A stretch of 64,000 nt of DNA, taken from NCBI GenBank assembly GCA_029265255.1, contig JAJUJQ010000004.1:1-64000 (forward strand), in the 5' to 3' direction. The stretch comes from Spirochaetota bacterium (GTDB lineage Bacteria; Spirochaetota; Spirochaetia; Treponematales; Rectinemataceae). Below are positions 25,306 through 34,972 of this stretch, in pieces (position 1 is the stretch's first letter; each line of letters begins with the position of its first letter). The translations under genes were made by a program, and so were the position numbers. Below the pieces are notes generated by a model, which did not search any database, had not been told where the DNA came from, and was given only the letters and a program-made list of their open reading frames with translations.

Positions 25306-26290
25306 TCTGGGCCTCCTTCGTATACAGCCAGCACGACGCGCTCTGTCCGTTCTCAAACGACACCGTGGGCGGATATTTTCTCTTGCAGATATCCATTGCT
25401 TTGTCACAACGTGGATAGAAGGGACAGCAGTCGGGCAGATCGATGACATTCGGGGGTTGGCCAGGAATCGAATACAAGCGCTCTTTAGTCTCTTGATCGA
25501 GACGGGGCACTGAGCGGATGAGGCCGCGCGTATACGGATGCTTTGGCGACTCGAAAATCTCGGCGGTGCAGCCGCGTTCCACGATACGTCCGGCGTACAT
25601 GACGCAGATGGTATCGCACATACCCGCGACAACACCGAGGGAGTGCGTAATCATGATGACCGCGGTCCCAAGCTTGCGGGTCAGTTCCTGAATAATCTCC
25701 AGAATCTGTGCCTGAATAGTGACATCGAGCGCGCTGGTCGGCTCATCCGCGATGAGAATCTCCGGGTTACACGAGAGCCCCATGGCGATCATGACACGCT
25801 GACGCATACCACCCGAAAACTGATGCGGGTATTGGTCAATACGCTTTTCCGGAGCGGGAATGCCAGCCAGCTTGAGCATCTCAATCGCCTTCTCCTTCGC
25901 GGCCTTCTTGTCCAAGCCCTGGTGCAGCTGGATCGTCTCGACCATCTGTGTGGAAATACGCAGGAATGGATTGAGCGAGGTCATCGGATCCTGGAAAATC
26001 ATGGAGATCTTGTTGCCGCGAATCTGGCGGATTTCATTCGAAGGCATGGTGAGAAGATCCTTGCCATGGAACAGCACCTGGCCGCCCGCAATCTTGCCCG
26101 GCGGTGTCGGTATGAGGTTGATAATGGAAAGGTTCGTGACACTCTTTCCAGAGCCCGATTCGCCTACGATACCGAGCGTTTCGCCGCGGTGAAGATCAAA
26201 GCTCACGCCGTCGACAGCCTTCACCACTCCCTCGTCGACGGTAAAATAGGTTTTAAGGTCCCGGACCTGCAGAATTACTTCATCAGTCAT
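25298..26290 (-). CDS. oppD: Oligopeptide ABC transporter ATP-binding protein OppD
   Basis: A 330-residue ABC ATPase partner of OppF. Walker A GESGSGKS, signature FSGGMRQRV and Walker B LIADEPTSALD are seen. The C-terminal oligopeptide signature is HPYTRGLIRSVP, followed by PDCCPFYPRCD and ICKRKYPP, a Cys-rich cluster. The ATG at 26290 follows AAAGGAGCAGAC. It lies 13 bases after oppC. Confidence 0.9.
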   Translation of the reverse strand: MTDEVILQVRDLKTYFTVDEGVVKAVDGVSFDLHRGETLGIVGESGSGKSVTNLSIINLIPTPPGKIAGGQVLFHGKDLLTMPSNEIRQIRGNKISMIFQDPMTSLNPFLRISTQMVETIQLHQGLDKKAAKEKAIEMLKLAGIPAPEKRIDQYPHQFSGGMRQRVMIAMGLSCNPEILIADEPTSALDVTIQAQILEIIQELTRKLGTAVIMITHSLGVVAGMCDTICVMYAGRIVERGCTAEIFESPKHPYTRGLIRSVPRLDQETKERLYSIPGQPPNVIDLPDCCPFYPRCDKAMDICKRKYPPTVSFENGQSASCWLYTKEAQNG

Positions 26291-26303
26291 GTCTGCTCCT
26301 TTC

Positions 26304-27554
26304 TCAGGTTCGGTTCTTGCTCTGCGGATCGAGGGCATCCCGCAGGCCATCGCCGAGGAAGTTCATACAGAACAGGAAAATCGTCATCGCGATGCCCGGG
26401 CCGAGCAGCTGCCACGCATAGGATTCCATGGCTCTGACTCCTTCGGACACCAACGTTCCCCACGACGCATCCGGGGCAGAAACACCGAGCCCGAGGAAGG
26501 AGAGGAATGACTCGTTCATAATAAAGCTGGGCATCATGAGCGTCGAGAACACGATGATGACACCGAGTGTGTTGGGCAGCAAATGGCGGAAAATAATGCG
26601 CGGTGTGCTGGCGCCCATCGATCGGGCCGCCTCGACAAATTCCGAATTCTTGAGACTGATGATCTGACCACGTACAACGCGGGAAATAGTCAGCCATGAC
26701 ACCAGCGCTATGGCAACGAACAGCACGACAAATGAGCCTCGCGCCTTTTCTCCAATCATCGCCATGATGATGATGACGATCAGCATGTAGGGAAGTCCAT
26801 ACATGATATCGACAAAGCGCATGACGACATTGTCAAGCCAGCCGCCGATATAACCAGATACCGAACCGATGAGAATGCCAACCAGGGCAGCCGTCAAGGT
26901 TCCCACCAGGCCGATTGCGATGGAAATGCGTCCGCCATAGATTATGCGCGCAAGCATGTCACGGCCCAGGTCATCGGTTCCGAGAATATATACCAGTTTG
27001 TAATCAGGATTGGTATCGAGCTCGGCCTTGACATGTTCCAGAGTCTCCTTCTGGCTTATCAGCTCGCGAACGACCGGATCGGTAGTGTTGCCGGAAAATC
27101 CCGCGCCTTCATAGGTGAAAGAAAATGCGCCGGTTTCACCCTGATCATTGAATTCTCCTTCTGCTGGCGTGGTCTCCCCGCCCTGCGCCGCCTGGTCCGC
27201 GGCTCCGAAATTAAAGAAAGAGAACGCGCTCTGCTGCTGTTCGTTTTCCTTGACTCGCTCTTCAAGATTGGCGATTCGGGCTTCCAGCTTCTTCACTACC
27301 AGCTCTCCCGCCGGTCTTAGTGAGGGTGGAAGGCTCGCGTTGTTGATGACCTGTTTGCGATAGTCGATCAGGATACCCGCGCTAGTAAGGACAGGTGCGA
27401 ACAGACTTATAATGATATAGAATCCCACGACATACAGGCTTATCAGCGCCATTTTATTCTTTCTGAGGCGCTTCCATGCATCGGCCCAAAGCGATACAGG
27501 CTTCATGACCTGGTTGAATTCATTGACCGCATGCTGCGTTTTCTTGTTGGCCAT
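26304..27554 (-). CDS. oppC: Oligopeptide ABC transporter permease OppC with large periplasmic insertion
   Basis: A 416-residue permease, well above the usual ~300. The N-terminus and first membrane helix (about 35-60) are normal. The conserved YILGTDDLGRDMLAR, usually soon after helix 1, begins only at residue 189. The roughly 130 residues between hold a heptad-like region (KKLEARIANLEERVKENEQQ), a Gly/Glu/Thr-rich low-complexity stretch and a second charged helix. After that the EAARSMGAS coupling motif and remaining helices are standard. The insertion should face the periplasm and may contact OppA or another partner. Confidence 0.88.
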   Translation of the reverse strand: MANKKTQHAVNEFNQVMKPVSLWADAWKRLRKNKMALISLYVVGFYIIISLFAPVLTSAGILIDYRKQVINNASLPPSLRPAGELVVKKLEARIANLEERVKENEQQQSAFSFFNFGAADQAAQGGETTPAEGEFNDQGETGAFSFTYEGAGFSGNTTDPVVRELISQKETLEHVKAELDTNPDYKLVYILGTDDLGRDMLARIIYGGRISIAIGLVGTLTAALVGILIGSVSGYIGGWLDNVVMRFVDIMYGLPYMLIVIIIMAMIGEKARGSFVVLFVAIALVSWLTISRVVRGQIISLKNSEFVEAARSMGASTPRIIFRHLLPNTLGVIIVFSTLMMPSFIMNESFLSFLGLGVSAPDASWGTLVSEGVRAMESYAWQLLGPGIAMTIFLFCMNFLGDGLRDALDPQSKNRT

Positions 27555-27565
27555 GCGTCACCTTC

Positions 27566-28492
27566 CTATTTGTAAGAGATCCTCGGATCAAGGAGACCAT
27601 ACACAAGGTCCACCACGAGGTTCGCAATGATGAGAATGACCGAATAGACAACAACTTCAGCCATGATAAGCGTATAATCGCGGTTCAAAGCAGACTGAAC
27701 GAACGGCCTTCCGATTCCCGGCACGAGGAATACTGTTTCGACAACCACCGAGCCGACAACAATGCCGGAAAATGCCGGACCGAGGTAGGTTACGACAGGA
27801 AGAAGCGCGCCCTTCAGCACGTGCTTCCAGACCACGACCGACTCCTTGAGACCTTTGGCACGTGCGGTACGAATATAATCCGAGCGAAGCACTTCAAGGA
27901 TACTGGCGCGAGAAAGCCTCGCGATATAGGCAAAATAAGGGAAGGACAGTGTGATGGCGGGCAGAATGATGGCCTTGATGCCATGTGTGGAAACCCATTG
28001 CCCGATAGGCAGGATTTTCAGCTTCATACCAAAGATGAGCTGTAGCACTGGTCCCATCACGAAAAGAGGCACCGATATGCCGACAACCGCGACCGCGACG
28101 GCGATGTAATCCGGCCATCGGTTCTGCTTCAGCGCGGAAATAATACCCACGGTTACTCCCGCAACAACCGCCATAAGCAGCGATGTCACACCAAGAGACA
28201 TTGAAACGGGCAATCCCTTATCGATGATCTCATTGACGGTCAGATCCCGGTAGCGATAGGAAGGACCGAAATCCCAGCGCATCACATCTCCCATGTAGCG
28301 CAGATACTGCTTGAAGAGCGGCTCATCCATGTGATAGCGCTTCATGAGATTCTGCAGAATGGCTTCCGGAACGTCGCGCTCGCGGGCGAATGGCCCACCA
28401 GGCGCGAGACGGATCAGGAAGAAGCTCAGCGTAATGACGATAAAAAGCGTCGGAATAAGGCTCAACGCTCTCCGAATGAAATACCGTGCCAT
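27566..28492 (-). CDS. oppB: Oligopeptide ABC transporter permease OppB
   Basis: A 308-residue inner-membrane permease of the dipeptide/oligopeptide class. The N-terminal RRALSLIPTLFIVITLSFFLIRLAPGGPF and the cytoplasmic DYIRTARAKGL coupling loop are diagnostic. GGAGTG precedes the ATG. Eleven bases separate it from oppC. A long gap with a hairpin and a possible secondary promoter separates it from oppA. Confidence 0.92.
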   Translation of the reverse strand: MARYFIRRALSLIPTLFIVITLSFFLIRLAPGGPFARERDVPEAILQNLMKRYHMDEPLFKQYLRYMGDVMRWDFGPSYRYRDLTVNEIIDKGLPVSMSLGVTSLLMAVVAGVTVGIISALKQNRWPDYIAVAVAVVGISVPLFVMGPVLQLIFGMKLKILPIGQWVSTHGIKAIILPAITLSFPYFAYIARLSRASILEVLRSDYIRTARAKGLKESVVVWKHVLKGALLPVVTYLGPAFSGIVVGSVVVETVFLVPGIGRPFVQSALNRDYTLIMAEVVVYSVILIIANLVVDLVYGLLDPRISYK

Positions 28493-28603
28493 TCGGAATC
28501 ACTCCTTTTCTGGTCGCGGAAATCCTCCAAAACCATCACTGATGCGGGGATTTTTGCGTGACCGGAATTTCAGTTTCTGAGAAGACAATTCTCAGGAGAA
28601 AAT

Positions 28604-28632
28604 ATTATACAGCAAAAAAAGGACTTTATCCA
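28604..28632 (-). promoter_or_regulatory. Possible internal promoter before oppB
   Basis: On the minus strand a perfect TATAAT (28604-28609) lies 17 bases from a weak -35 (TGGATA, 28627-28632), within a gap of 309 bases. A small stem (CTGAGAA/TTCTCAG, 28577-28595) follows downstream. It could drive oppBCDF separately from oppA. Confidence 0.35.
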
Positions 28633-28749
28633 GTGAGAATGTTTATTCTGAGCATTTGGAATATTTTCACAACACAGAAGAGGGCTCGCAGAACGCAGAA
28701 AGCCCTTCAGAGATGCTGCCGGCGTATACCGCCAGGACTGGGAAATGAA

Positions 28750-28777
28750 AGGGGCTGCCCCAGATGGAGCAGCCCCT
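28750..28777 (-). terminator. Intercistronic hairpin after oppA
   Basis: AGGGGCTGC and GCAGCCCCT form a perfect 9-bp stem with a 10-base loop, 24 bases after the oppA stop. The following T-run is short on the minus strand, so partial termination favouring oppA is likely. Confidence 0.65.
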
Positions 28778-28801
28778 ATTTCGCATTGATATCCGCTTAC
28801 C

Positions 28802-30352
28802 TCATTTCTTCGGGCGGACAAACTTCCAGGGGTGAGTGTTGAGCGGGTTCGGATACCAGCCATCCCACTTGTCGAGATCGATTAGGTTCTGGGTGACATA
28901 GAAGTACAGCGGAAGAACCGCCATATCCTCGTCGATCAGAACCTTCTCGGCATCCTGCATGATCTTCATGCGCTCGGCGCCAGTGGTAAGGCGGGACTTC
29001 TCCAGAAGCTCATCGTACTTCTTGTTGGAGTACAGACCGTCGTTCTGGGTTCCGCCAGTAACCCACATGTCGAGGAAGGTCGAGGGATCGAGATAGTCAG
29101 CAATCCAGCCGGCGCGCGCGATATCGAAATTGTGCGACTGCGAGCGGGTGTCGAGGTAGGTTCCCCATTCCTGGTTCATCAGGTTAACGCTGATGCCAAG
29201 ATTGTCCTTCCACTGCGCCTGGATGAATTCAGCGATTCGCTTGTGGTTGGAGCTGGTGTTGTACAGGATGGTGAGAGTGGGGAATCCCTGGCCATTCGGG
29301 AATCCTGCTTCAGCGAGAAGCTTGCGGGCCTGCTCGACGTTATAGGCGAGTCCCTTGGTCGGGGTGTAGCCAGCGCTGGGCGGCACGAAGGAATCGGCCG
29401 GGATCTGGCCGCCGCGAGTGACCTTGTTGACCAGGTCGTTCTTGTTGATCGACATAGCAAGGGCTTTGCGGACGCGGACATCGTTAAGCGGCTTTCGGGT
29501 TACGTTGAAGATGTAGTAGTAGGTACCATACTCGGGAGCGACGTGGAAATCCTTGCGAAGCTTGACTTCATCCATGAGCTCGGAAGGAACGGTCTCGACC
29601 CAGTCTGCAGCGCCGGTCTTGTAGAGGTTGTAGCCGACATTGACATCGTCGTTCGCAATGAAGGTGATGGTCTTCAGCGCGACATTCTTGGCATCCCAAT
29701 ATTTGGGGTTCTTCTCGACGACTACTTTCTCCTGCGGTTTCCACTCTTTCAGAACGAAGGGGCCGTTGGAGACAATCTTACCCGGCTTGATCCATTCAGC
29801 GCCATATTTCTCGATCGCATGCATCGGGACAATGGCAAAGGCATAGTGGGTTGTCATGTCGGCGAAGAAGGGGCAGGGACCTACGGTTTGCACTTCAAAG
29901 GTATACTTGTCAACCGCGCGGATCTTGACGCTCTCAGGACCGGCCTTGCCTTCCAGGTATTCCATGGCACCAGCGATGTACATAGCCGGAAGGTCAGCGT
30001 ACTGGAATGCGTTCTTGGGATCCATCTTGCGAAGCCAGGATTTGACAACCGTGTCCGCGGTGATTTCGACACCATCAGACCACACGACGCCCTTGCGGAG
30101 TTTGAAGGTAACGGTCTTGTAGTCCTTGCTGAAAGACCAGCTTTCAGCGACACCAGGGATGGCGCGATTGGTACGTGGGTCGGAAACCGTCAACCCTTCG
30201 AAGAGCGCCAGATAAATGCGGTGTTCCGGAACACCTTCTACCGCGTGCGGGTCCAGCGATACCGGCTCGGTGCCGTTCACTATCGTGAAGTTCTGGGCAC
30301 TGAGACCGAATACAGCCAGAAGCGCGAACAAAGCAACAAGACTCTTTTTCAT
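28802..30352 (-). CDS. oppA: Oligopeptide-binding protein OppA
   Basis: A 516-residue family-5 extracellular solute-binding protein. The start at 30352 (MKKSLVALFALLAVFGLSAQ) gives a short signal peptide and follows AGGAGG. Conserved stretches are EPVSLDPHAVEGVPEHRIYLALFEGL, TFKLRKGVVWSDG and ARAGWIADYLDPSTFLDMW. It captures peptides in the periplasm for OppBCDF. The binding-protein gene comes first in the operon and is set apart from the others by a hairpin. Confidence 0.92.
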   Translation of the reverse strand: MKKSLVALFALLAVFGLSAQNFTIVNGTEPVSLDPHAVEGVPEHRIYLALFEGLTVSDPRTNRAIPGVAESWSFSKDYKTVTFKLRKGVVWSDGVEITADTVVKSWLRKMDPKNAFQYADLPAMYIAGAMEYLEGKAGPESVKIRAVDKYTFEVQTVGPCPFFADMTTHYAFAIVPMHAIEKYGAEWIKPGKIVSNGPFVLKEWKPQEKVVVEKNPKYWDAKNVALKTITFIANDDVNVGYNLYKTGAADWVETVPSELMDEVKLRKDFHVAPEYGTYYYIFNVTRKPLNDVRVRKALAMSINKNDLVNKVTRGGQIPADSFVPPSAGYTPTKGLAYNVEQARKLLAEAGFPNGQGFPTLTILYNTSSNHKRIAEFIQAQWKDNLGISVNLMNQEWGTYLDTRSQSHNFDIARAGWIADYLDPSTFLDMWVTGGTQNDGLYSNKKYDELLEKSRLTTGAERMKIMQDAEKVLIDEDMAVLPLYFYVTQNLIDLDKWDGWYPNPLNTHPWKFVRPKK

Positions 30353-30386
30353 AGTACCTCCTGTTTGAGAATAGCTCAGAATCATT

Positions 30387-30415
30387 ATAATATACTCATT
30401 CAAAAGTGAATGCAA
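30387..30415 (-). promoter_or_regulatory. Promoter of the opp operon
   Basis: On the minus strand, TTGCAT (30410-30415) and TATTAT (30387-30392) are separated by 17 bases, about 35 bases before the oppA start. Confidence 0.6.
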
Positions 30416-30477
30416 GAAAAATTGTCACATTTTTCTTTCAGGTCCGCGTTCGAAACTGAACACAGGAGGCTAATCGC

Positions 30478-31635
30478 ATGTACGAGTTTTACTCGCCGAC
30501 AAAGATCGTATTTGGCAAAGGCGCGGCTCATGAGGCCGCCGCGAGGGCCCGAGAGCTTGGTATTTCCAGAGCACTGATCGTTACCGGGTCATCACGGACC
30601 GCGAATGCTGTCGCATGGCTGAAAGAAGATCTGACGCAGGAAGGCATTGGTTGGATCGCGTTCTCGGAAGTCACCGCTGACCCGGACACAGATACGGTGG
30701 ATCGCGGGGTTGCTTTGTATCAGCGCGAATCCTGCGATGGCATTATCGCATGTGGAGGAGGAAGCCCTATTGACTGCGCAAAAGGCATTGCAGCAAGCGT
30801 CGCCGAAGGAAGGTCTATCCGCGATTTTGTGGGAACGGGGCTTACCTTCACAAAGCCTGTGCCACCCCTCATCGCTATTCCTACCACCGCAGGCACCGGA
30901 ACCGAAGTCACCAATGCCGCGGTGTTCACCGTCGTTGGAGAGGATGGACGGCGCTCCAAGAAAGGCACTTCCAGTGTGTACTATTTCCCGCGCGTCGCGT
31001 TGGTCGATCCCGAACTTCACAAGAGCATGCCCTCTTCGCTGACAGCGGCGACGGGTATGGACGCGCTGACGCACGCTATAGAAGCCTTTGTGAGCCAGTT
31101 CAACACACCGATGAGCGACATGTACTGCCTGGAAGCAATTCGCCTGATCGGCCGAAGCCTGCGGGCCGCCTGCCGTGATGGCGAAAATATTGAAGCCAGG
31201 AGCGACATGGCGCTTGCGGCGACACTAGCAGGGACGGGGCTTTCGCAGGCGGGGCTGGGGATGGTACATGGGTTCGCGCATCCGGTAGGAGCGCTGACAG
31301 GGCTCGCTCATGGACTCGCAAACGCGATTCTTCTTCCTTTTGTAATGGAGGCGATGACGGAGGATGCTGGAGAACGACTGAAGGCGATTGGATTGGCGCT
31401 CGCCAGCCGCCCCATGCGGAGCCCTGAGGAAGCCGTCGTAGAAATTGCCATGCTTGGACAGGATATTGGAATTCCACGGAATCTGCGGGAAGCAGGGGTG
31501 CCTGATGCATATTTTGAGATGATTCTGGCAGACGCGCTCACCTACCGGCGGCGCAAGGCGAGTCCTCGCGCGTTTACCGATGGGGAACTCCGAACGCTGC
31601 TCGAGAAAATGTTTGAGGGGAATGCGCTGAAGTAA
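30478..31635 (+). CDS. Iron-containing alcohol dehydrogenase
   Basis: A 385-residue group III (Fe-type) alcohol dehydrogenase. It has the NAD-binding CGGGSPIDCAKG near residue 96 and PTTAGTGTEVTNAAVF near 137. Metal-site residues are visible in DALTHAIEAF and GMVHGFAHPVGALTGLAHGLANA. It probably interconverts an alcohol and aldehyde or ketone with NAD(P); the substrate cannot be told from sequence. CAGGAGG precedes the ATG. It is divergent from oppA and convergent with sbcC, 13 bases apart. Confidence 0.87.
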   Translation: MYEFYSPTKIVFGKGAAHEAAARARELGISRALIVTGSSRTANAVAWLKEDLTQEGIGWIAFSEVTADPDTDTVDRGVALYQRESCDGIIACGGGSPIDCAKGIAASVAEGRSIRDFVGTGLTFTKPVPPLIAIPTTAGTGTEVTNAAVFTVVGEDGRRSKKGTSSVYYFPRVALVDPELHKSMPSSLTAATGMDALTHAIEAFVSQFNTPMSDMYCLEAIRLIGRSLRAACRDGENIEARSDMALAATLAGTGLSQAGLGMVHGFAHPVGALTGLAHGLANAILLPFVMEAMTEDAGERLKAIGLALASRPMRSPEEAVVEIAMLGQDIGIPRNLREAGVPDAYFEMILADALTYRRRKASPRAFTDGELRTLLEKMFEGNALK

Positions 31636-31648
31636 GGGTTGCGCCGCT

Positions 31649-34600
31649 TCAATCCCGCTCGATCCTGACCCGTGAACCTTCCGAGCCTTTTTCCACCACA
31701 ATGCGCGATGGGATGCGGGTTGCTAGTTCTTCGACGTGCGAGACAATAGCGACCATGCGGTCGCCCCGCAGTGTATCGAGCACAGAAATCGCCAATGAAA
31801 GCGATTCGGTATCGAGGCTGCCAAACCCTTCATCGATGAAAAGCGACTCGAGGCGGTTCGCTCCCGCTCGCTCACGAAGTGAATCCGCCAGCCCCAGCGC
31901 AAGGCTTATTGCGAGCATGAATTTTTCGCCGCCCGACAGCGTGCCGACCGGCCGCCGTGCCGAGTTCCACGCGTCGATGATGGCGAGTTCGAGCCCGATT
32001 TTCTGATTGCCCGAGAGGCCTTGGATTTCTGGCTCCACCAGATAGCGCCCCATGCTCATGCGGTACAGGCGCGTTGACGCGCGGGTGGTGATTTCGCGAA
32101 ATACCGTCTGGAGAATGAAATTCTTGAACGGAAGCCGGCGCCCGCGAATCAGCTCTCCGTTAAGAAGTTTTGCCATGCGATCGGCCCGGCGGAATTCCCG
32201 CTCGGCTGCTTCGTATTCCTTTTGAAGCAGCACCCGCTGCGCGATCAAATCGCGAATCCTGGCTTCGAGGGCTTTATGTTCGGCAATTCGGTTCTGCAGA
32301 ATCTGGTACTGTGTCTCATGCGCGCTCTTTTCCGCAGCCAGCTGTACGGCGGTCTGAGCCAGGGTTGCTCCGGTATGGCTTTCGTCCATGCCATTCGTCC
32401 GAAGGAAATCCATAAACCCTTCACGCAGCGTCTCGACACGTGTCCGCGCGTCGCGCAGCGCGCTATTCGCCTGTTCCAGATCCTGCTCGGCCTGGCGAAT
32501 TCTTTCGCGCGGCCAGAACGAAGCGCTCGCGCGTTTTAGAAAATCAAGGGCGCGCTGTTCGTCAAAGCCGGCTTCTTCTAGAACGCTGGCCCATGTCTTG
32601 GCCGCGTTTCGCATATCATGACGGGCATCATCAGCCACGGCTTCGGTACCATAACTCGGCCAGGCATTCTGCAGCGCCTCGAAGAGCTGGAGAAGTGGTT
32701 GGCCCGCGATACCATCCCTAGACGAATCTTCCATGCATGCCATTCGATCCAGCAGCGTGAGCGCGTCAATCGACAGGGCTTTTTGAACACAGGTCTCCGC
32801 ACTCTGAAACAACGCGGGCAGGGTTCTCCGTATCATTGACAGCTGGGCGGTGAAACGGGCTTCAGATTCCGTCCGCTCCGATTCCCATGCGCGGCAGGTT
32901 TCTTCAAGCGCCCGGATCGTTTCTTCTGCCTCCCTGAGCTTCCATTCCTGCGCGGTCTTCTCAGGCCCGGGATCCACAGCCCCCGCGTGTACTGAGATTT
33001 CCGCCAGAGACGCGGTGAGTGCTTCCACACGTGTCTGCAATGTCCGATACTCTGATCGCTTCTCATCGAGCGCCGCGAGCGCGCGTTCGTGCCTCAGGCG
33101 CAATACACCAAGCTGTTCGCGTTGTCGGGCATAGTCGTCCAGCGCTGCATGCAGCGTGCTAAGCTGACGCTGGTATTCTTCGGCCTGCGCGCGGCAGAGT
33201 GCGCTGTTTGGGATCTGCCCCTCTTCCGCTTGGTTCACGAGCCCAGGATTTTCCGCCAGCCACGCGATAATCCGCTGCGCGCCTTCGGCGCAATCAGCCT
33301 CCAGTCGCGCCAGTTGAGCACGCTGAGCGCTCACCTTTTCCTGAATGACCGAAAGCGCGGCCTGTGCTGTTTCGACATTTCGCTGTGCTTCCTCGAGCGC
33401 CGCTGGATTAGGAATATCTTGAGGCATGGCGGCAGGGCGCGGGTGCTGCAGCGAGCCGCAGACAGGACAGGGCTCTCCTTCTTTGAGTGCTGCCGCGAAC
33501 ATTCCGGCCTGCGCTTCCCGGGCTGCAGCCTGCAGTCGGGCTCGAATTTCTACCGCGCGATTGCAGGTTTCACAAGCTTTTTGTTCGCGGCCCCTGAGAT
33601 CCTCGCTTTCCTGTTTTACGCGCTCGAGCTGGTTTTGTCCCTTTTCTAGAGTATCAACGAGGCTTTGTAGCTGGATAAGCGCGTTCTGACGAACAGTGAG
33701 CTGCCGGAAGCGGGACTGTGCCTCCGGTTCACCCTGGAGCCTTGCTTCAAGCGCGGCAATCTCTTCCTTTGCTATGGCAAGCGCAGATTCAGCGGCGTTA
33801 CATTCTTCCGCGGCCTGCGCGCACCGAGCCTTGGCTTCCACCAACTGGTTTTCTATAGCAGCTTTGCGCTGCCACGCTTCGACAGCGAGGTTGAGCACCG
33901 CGAGCCGCTGTTGAAACATGCCTTGAATTGTGCGCATCTCCGCAATCTGTGAAAGCCGATCGATCTGCAGGGGGCGTTCTGCCTCCATTTCATGGAACCG
34001 TCGCGCGTGCTGGAGAAGCTCCTCCATCTGCTGCTGTACTTCCGAATAGCGCTGAATTGTTTCTCTTACCAGGGGTTCAAGCTCGGACAAAGTCCTGGCT
34101 GCGAGTAGTACCTGTTCACTGGCCTTCTTTTCGGCATATGTCTGCGCCGCACGTTCCAGCTCAATTTCCGCGTGATGAATGGTCTCCCATCTGCGGCGCA
34201 GCTCTTCAATCGCGGCGAGCTGCATGGACAGGGCCTGTATTCGGACCGCTAGTTGAGCCGCGTCAGCTTCAGAAGCCAGAATACCCTGCTGTATCTCTGA
34301 CAGGTGTTGCTCGGGCTCCGGTCCGAGCGCCGCTGCGAGCCGTTCGAGCGCTTCATGTTTCCCCTCAAATGACATGCGCGTTCGTTCCATCCATCCTCGC
34401 GCTGCCTGAGCAAGCCTGTCGTAATTGGAAACATCGAAGAGCTTTTCGAGGATTTCGACTCTCTGGTTGCTTTTCATATCGAGAAAACGCTGGAATTCGC
34501 CTTGCGGCAGCATGACGATCCGCGAAAATTCATCGGCTCCAAGCAGCAACAGGCTTGAAATCCGTTCATTTACCGCGGCTGGTTTCGATTCCACCGCAAA

Positions 34601-34972
34601 GAGCGCGCCATCGGGACGCTGCTGGAACAATGTCGCTTCCTGCGCACTGACGCGTTCTGAACCGTCGCGACCTCGTTTGCGGTATGGCAGTACCCGCTGC
34701 ACTTTCCAGATCTGACCATCTGCGGAAAATGTGAGCTCAACCCAGGGGCGGCTCCCCTCAGGCGAAAAGCGCGAGGGCAGCTCCCGCTCAAGGTTGCTCC
34801 GTCCTCCCACCGTTTCCCCGAACAACGCATAGGTGATCGCGTCGAAAATCGTTGTCTTGCCTGAGCCTGTCTGTCCGCAGACGAGAAAGAAATCGTCAAG
34901 CGAAGAAAAATCGATATCCTGGCGCTCTCGGAAAGGCCCGAAGTGTTCCAGCGAAAGAAACAGCGGTCTCAC
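31649..34972 (-). CDS. sbcC: Exonuclease SbcCD subunit C (SMC-like ATPase)
   Basis: An 1107-residue Rad50-like ATPase. Walker A CGQTGSGKTT is near residue 33, then two long coiled-coil arms flank a zinc hook CPVCGS near residue 503. The C-terminal half has LSGGEKFMLAISLALGLADSL and Walker B LFIDEGFGSLD. With SbcD it cleaves hairpins and protein-blocked DNA ends. The GTG start at 34972 overlaps the sbcD stop (GTGA). It is convergent with the alcohol dehydrogenase. Confidence 0.93.
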   Translation of the reverse strand: MRPLFLSLEHFGPFRERQDIDFSSLDDFFLVCGQTGSGKTTIFDAITYALFGETVGGRSNLERELPSRFSPEGSRPWVELTFSADGQIWKVQRVLPYRKRGRDGSERVSAQEATLFQQRPDGALFAVESKPAAVNERISSLLLLGADEFSRIVMLPQGEFQRFLDMKSNQRVEILEKLFDVSNYDRLAQAARGWMERTRMSFEGKHEALERLAAALGPEPEQHLSEIQQGILASEADAAQLAVRIQALSMQLAAIEELRRRWETIHHAEIELERAAQTYAEKKASEQVLLAARTLSELEPLVRETIQRYSEVQQQMEELLQHARRFHEMEAERPLQIDRLSQIAEMRTIQGMFQQRLAVLNLAVEAWQRKAAIENQLVEAKARCAQAAEECNAAESALAIAKEEIAALEARLQGEPEAQSRFRQLTVRQNALIQLQSLVDTLEKGQNQLERVKQESEDLRGREQKACETCNRAVEIRARLQAAAREAQAGMFAAALKEGEPCPVCGSLQHPRPAAMPQDIPNPAALEEAQRNVETAQAALSVIQEKVSAQRAQLARLEADCAEGAQRIIAWLAENPGLVNQAEEGQIPNSALCRAQAEEYQRQLSTLHAALDDYARQREQLGVLRLRHERALAALDEKRSEYRTLQTRVEALTASLAEISVHAGAVDPGPEKTAQEWKLREAEETIRALEETCRAWESERTESEARFTAQLSMIRRTLPALFQSAETCVQKALSIDALTLLDRMACMEDSSRDGIAGQPLLQLFEALQNAWPSYGTEAVADDARHDMRNAAKTWASVLEEAGFDEQRALDFLKRASASFWPRERIRQAEQDLEQANSALRDARTRVETLREGFMDFLRTNGMDESHTGATLAQTAVQLAAEKSAHETQYQILQNRIAEHKALEARIRDLIAQRVLLQKEYEAAEREFRRADRMAKLLNGELIRGRRLPFKNFILQTVFREITTRASTRLYRMSMGRYLVEPEIQGLSGNQKIGLELAIIDAWNSARRPVGTLSGGEKFMLAISLALGLADSLRERAGANRLESLFIDEGFGSLDTESLSLAISVLDTLRGDRMVAIVSHVEELATRIPSRIVVEKGSEGSRVRIERD

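Noticed and set aside
29132..30409. 425-codon frame on the plus strand opposite oppA
   Set aside because: It mirrors the codon pattern of oppA, has no ribosome-binding site and no recognisable domain; oppA is certain.
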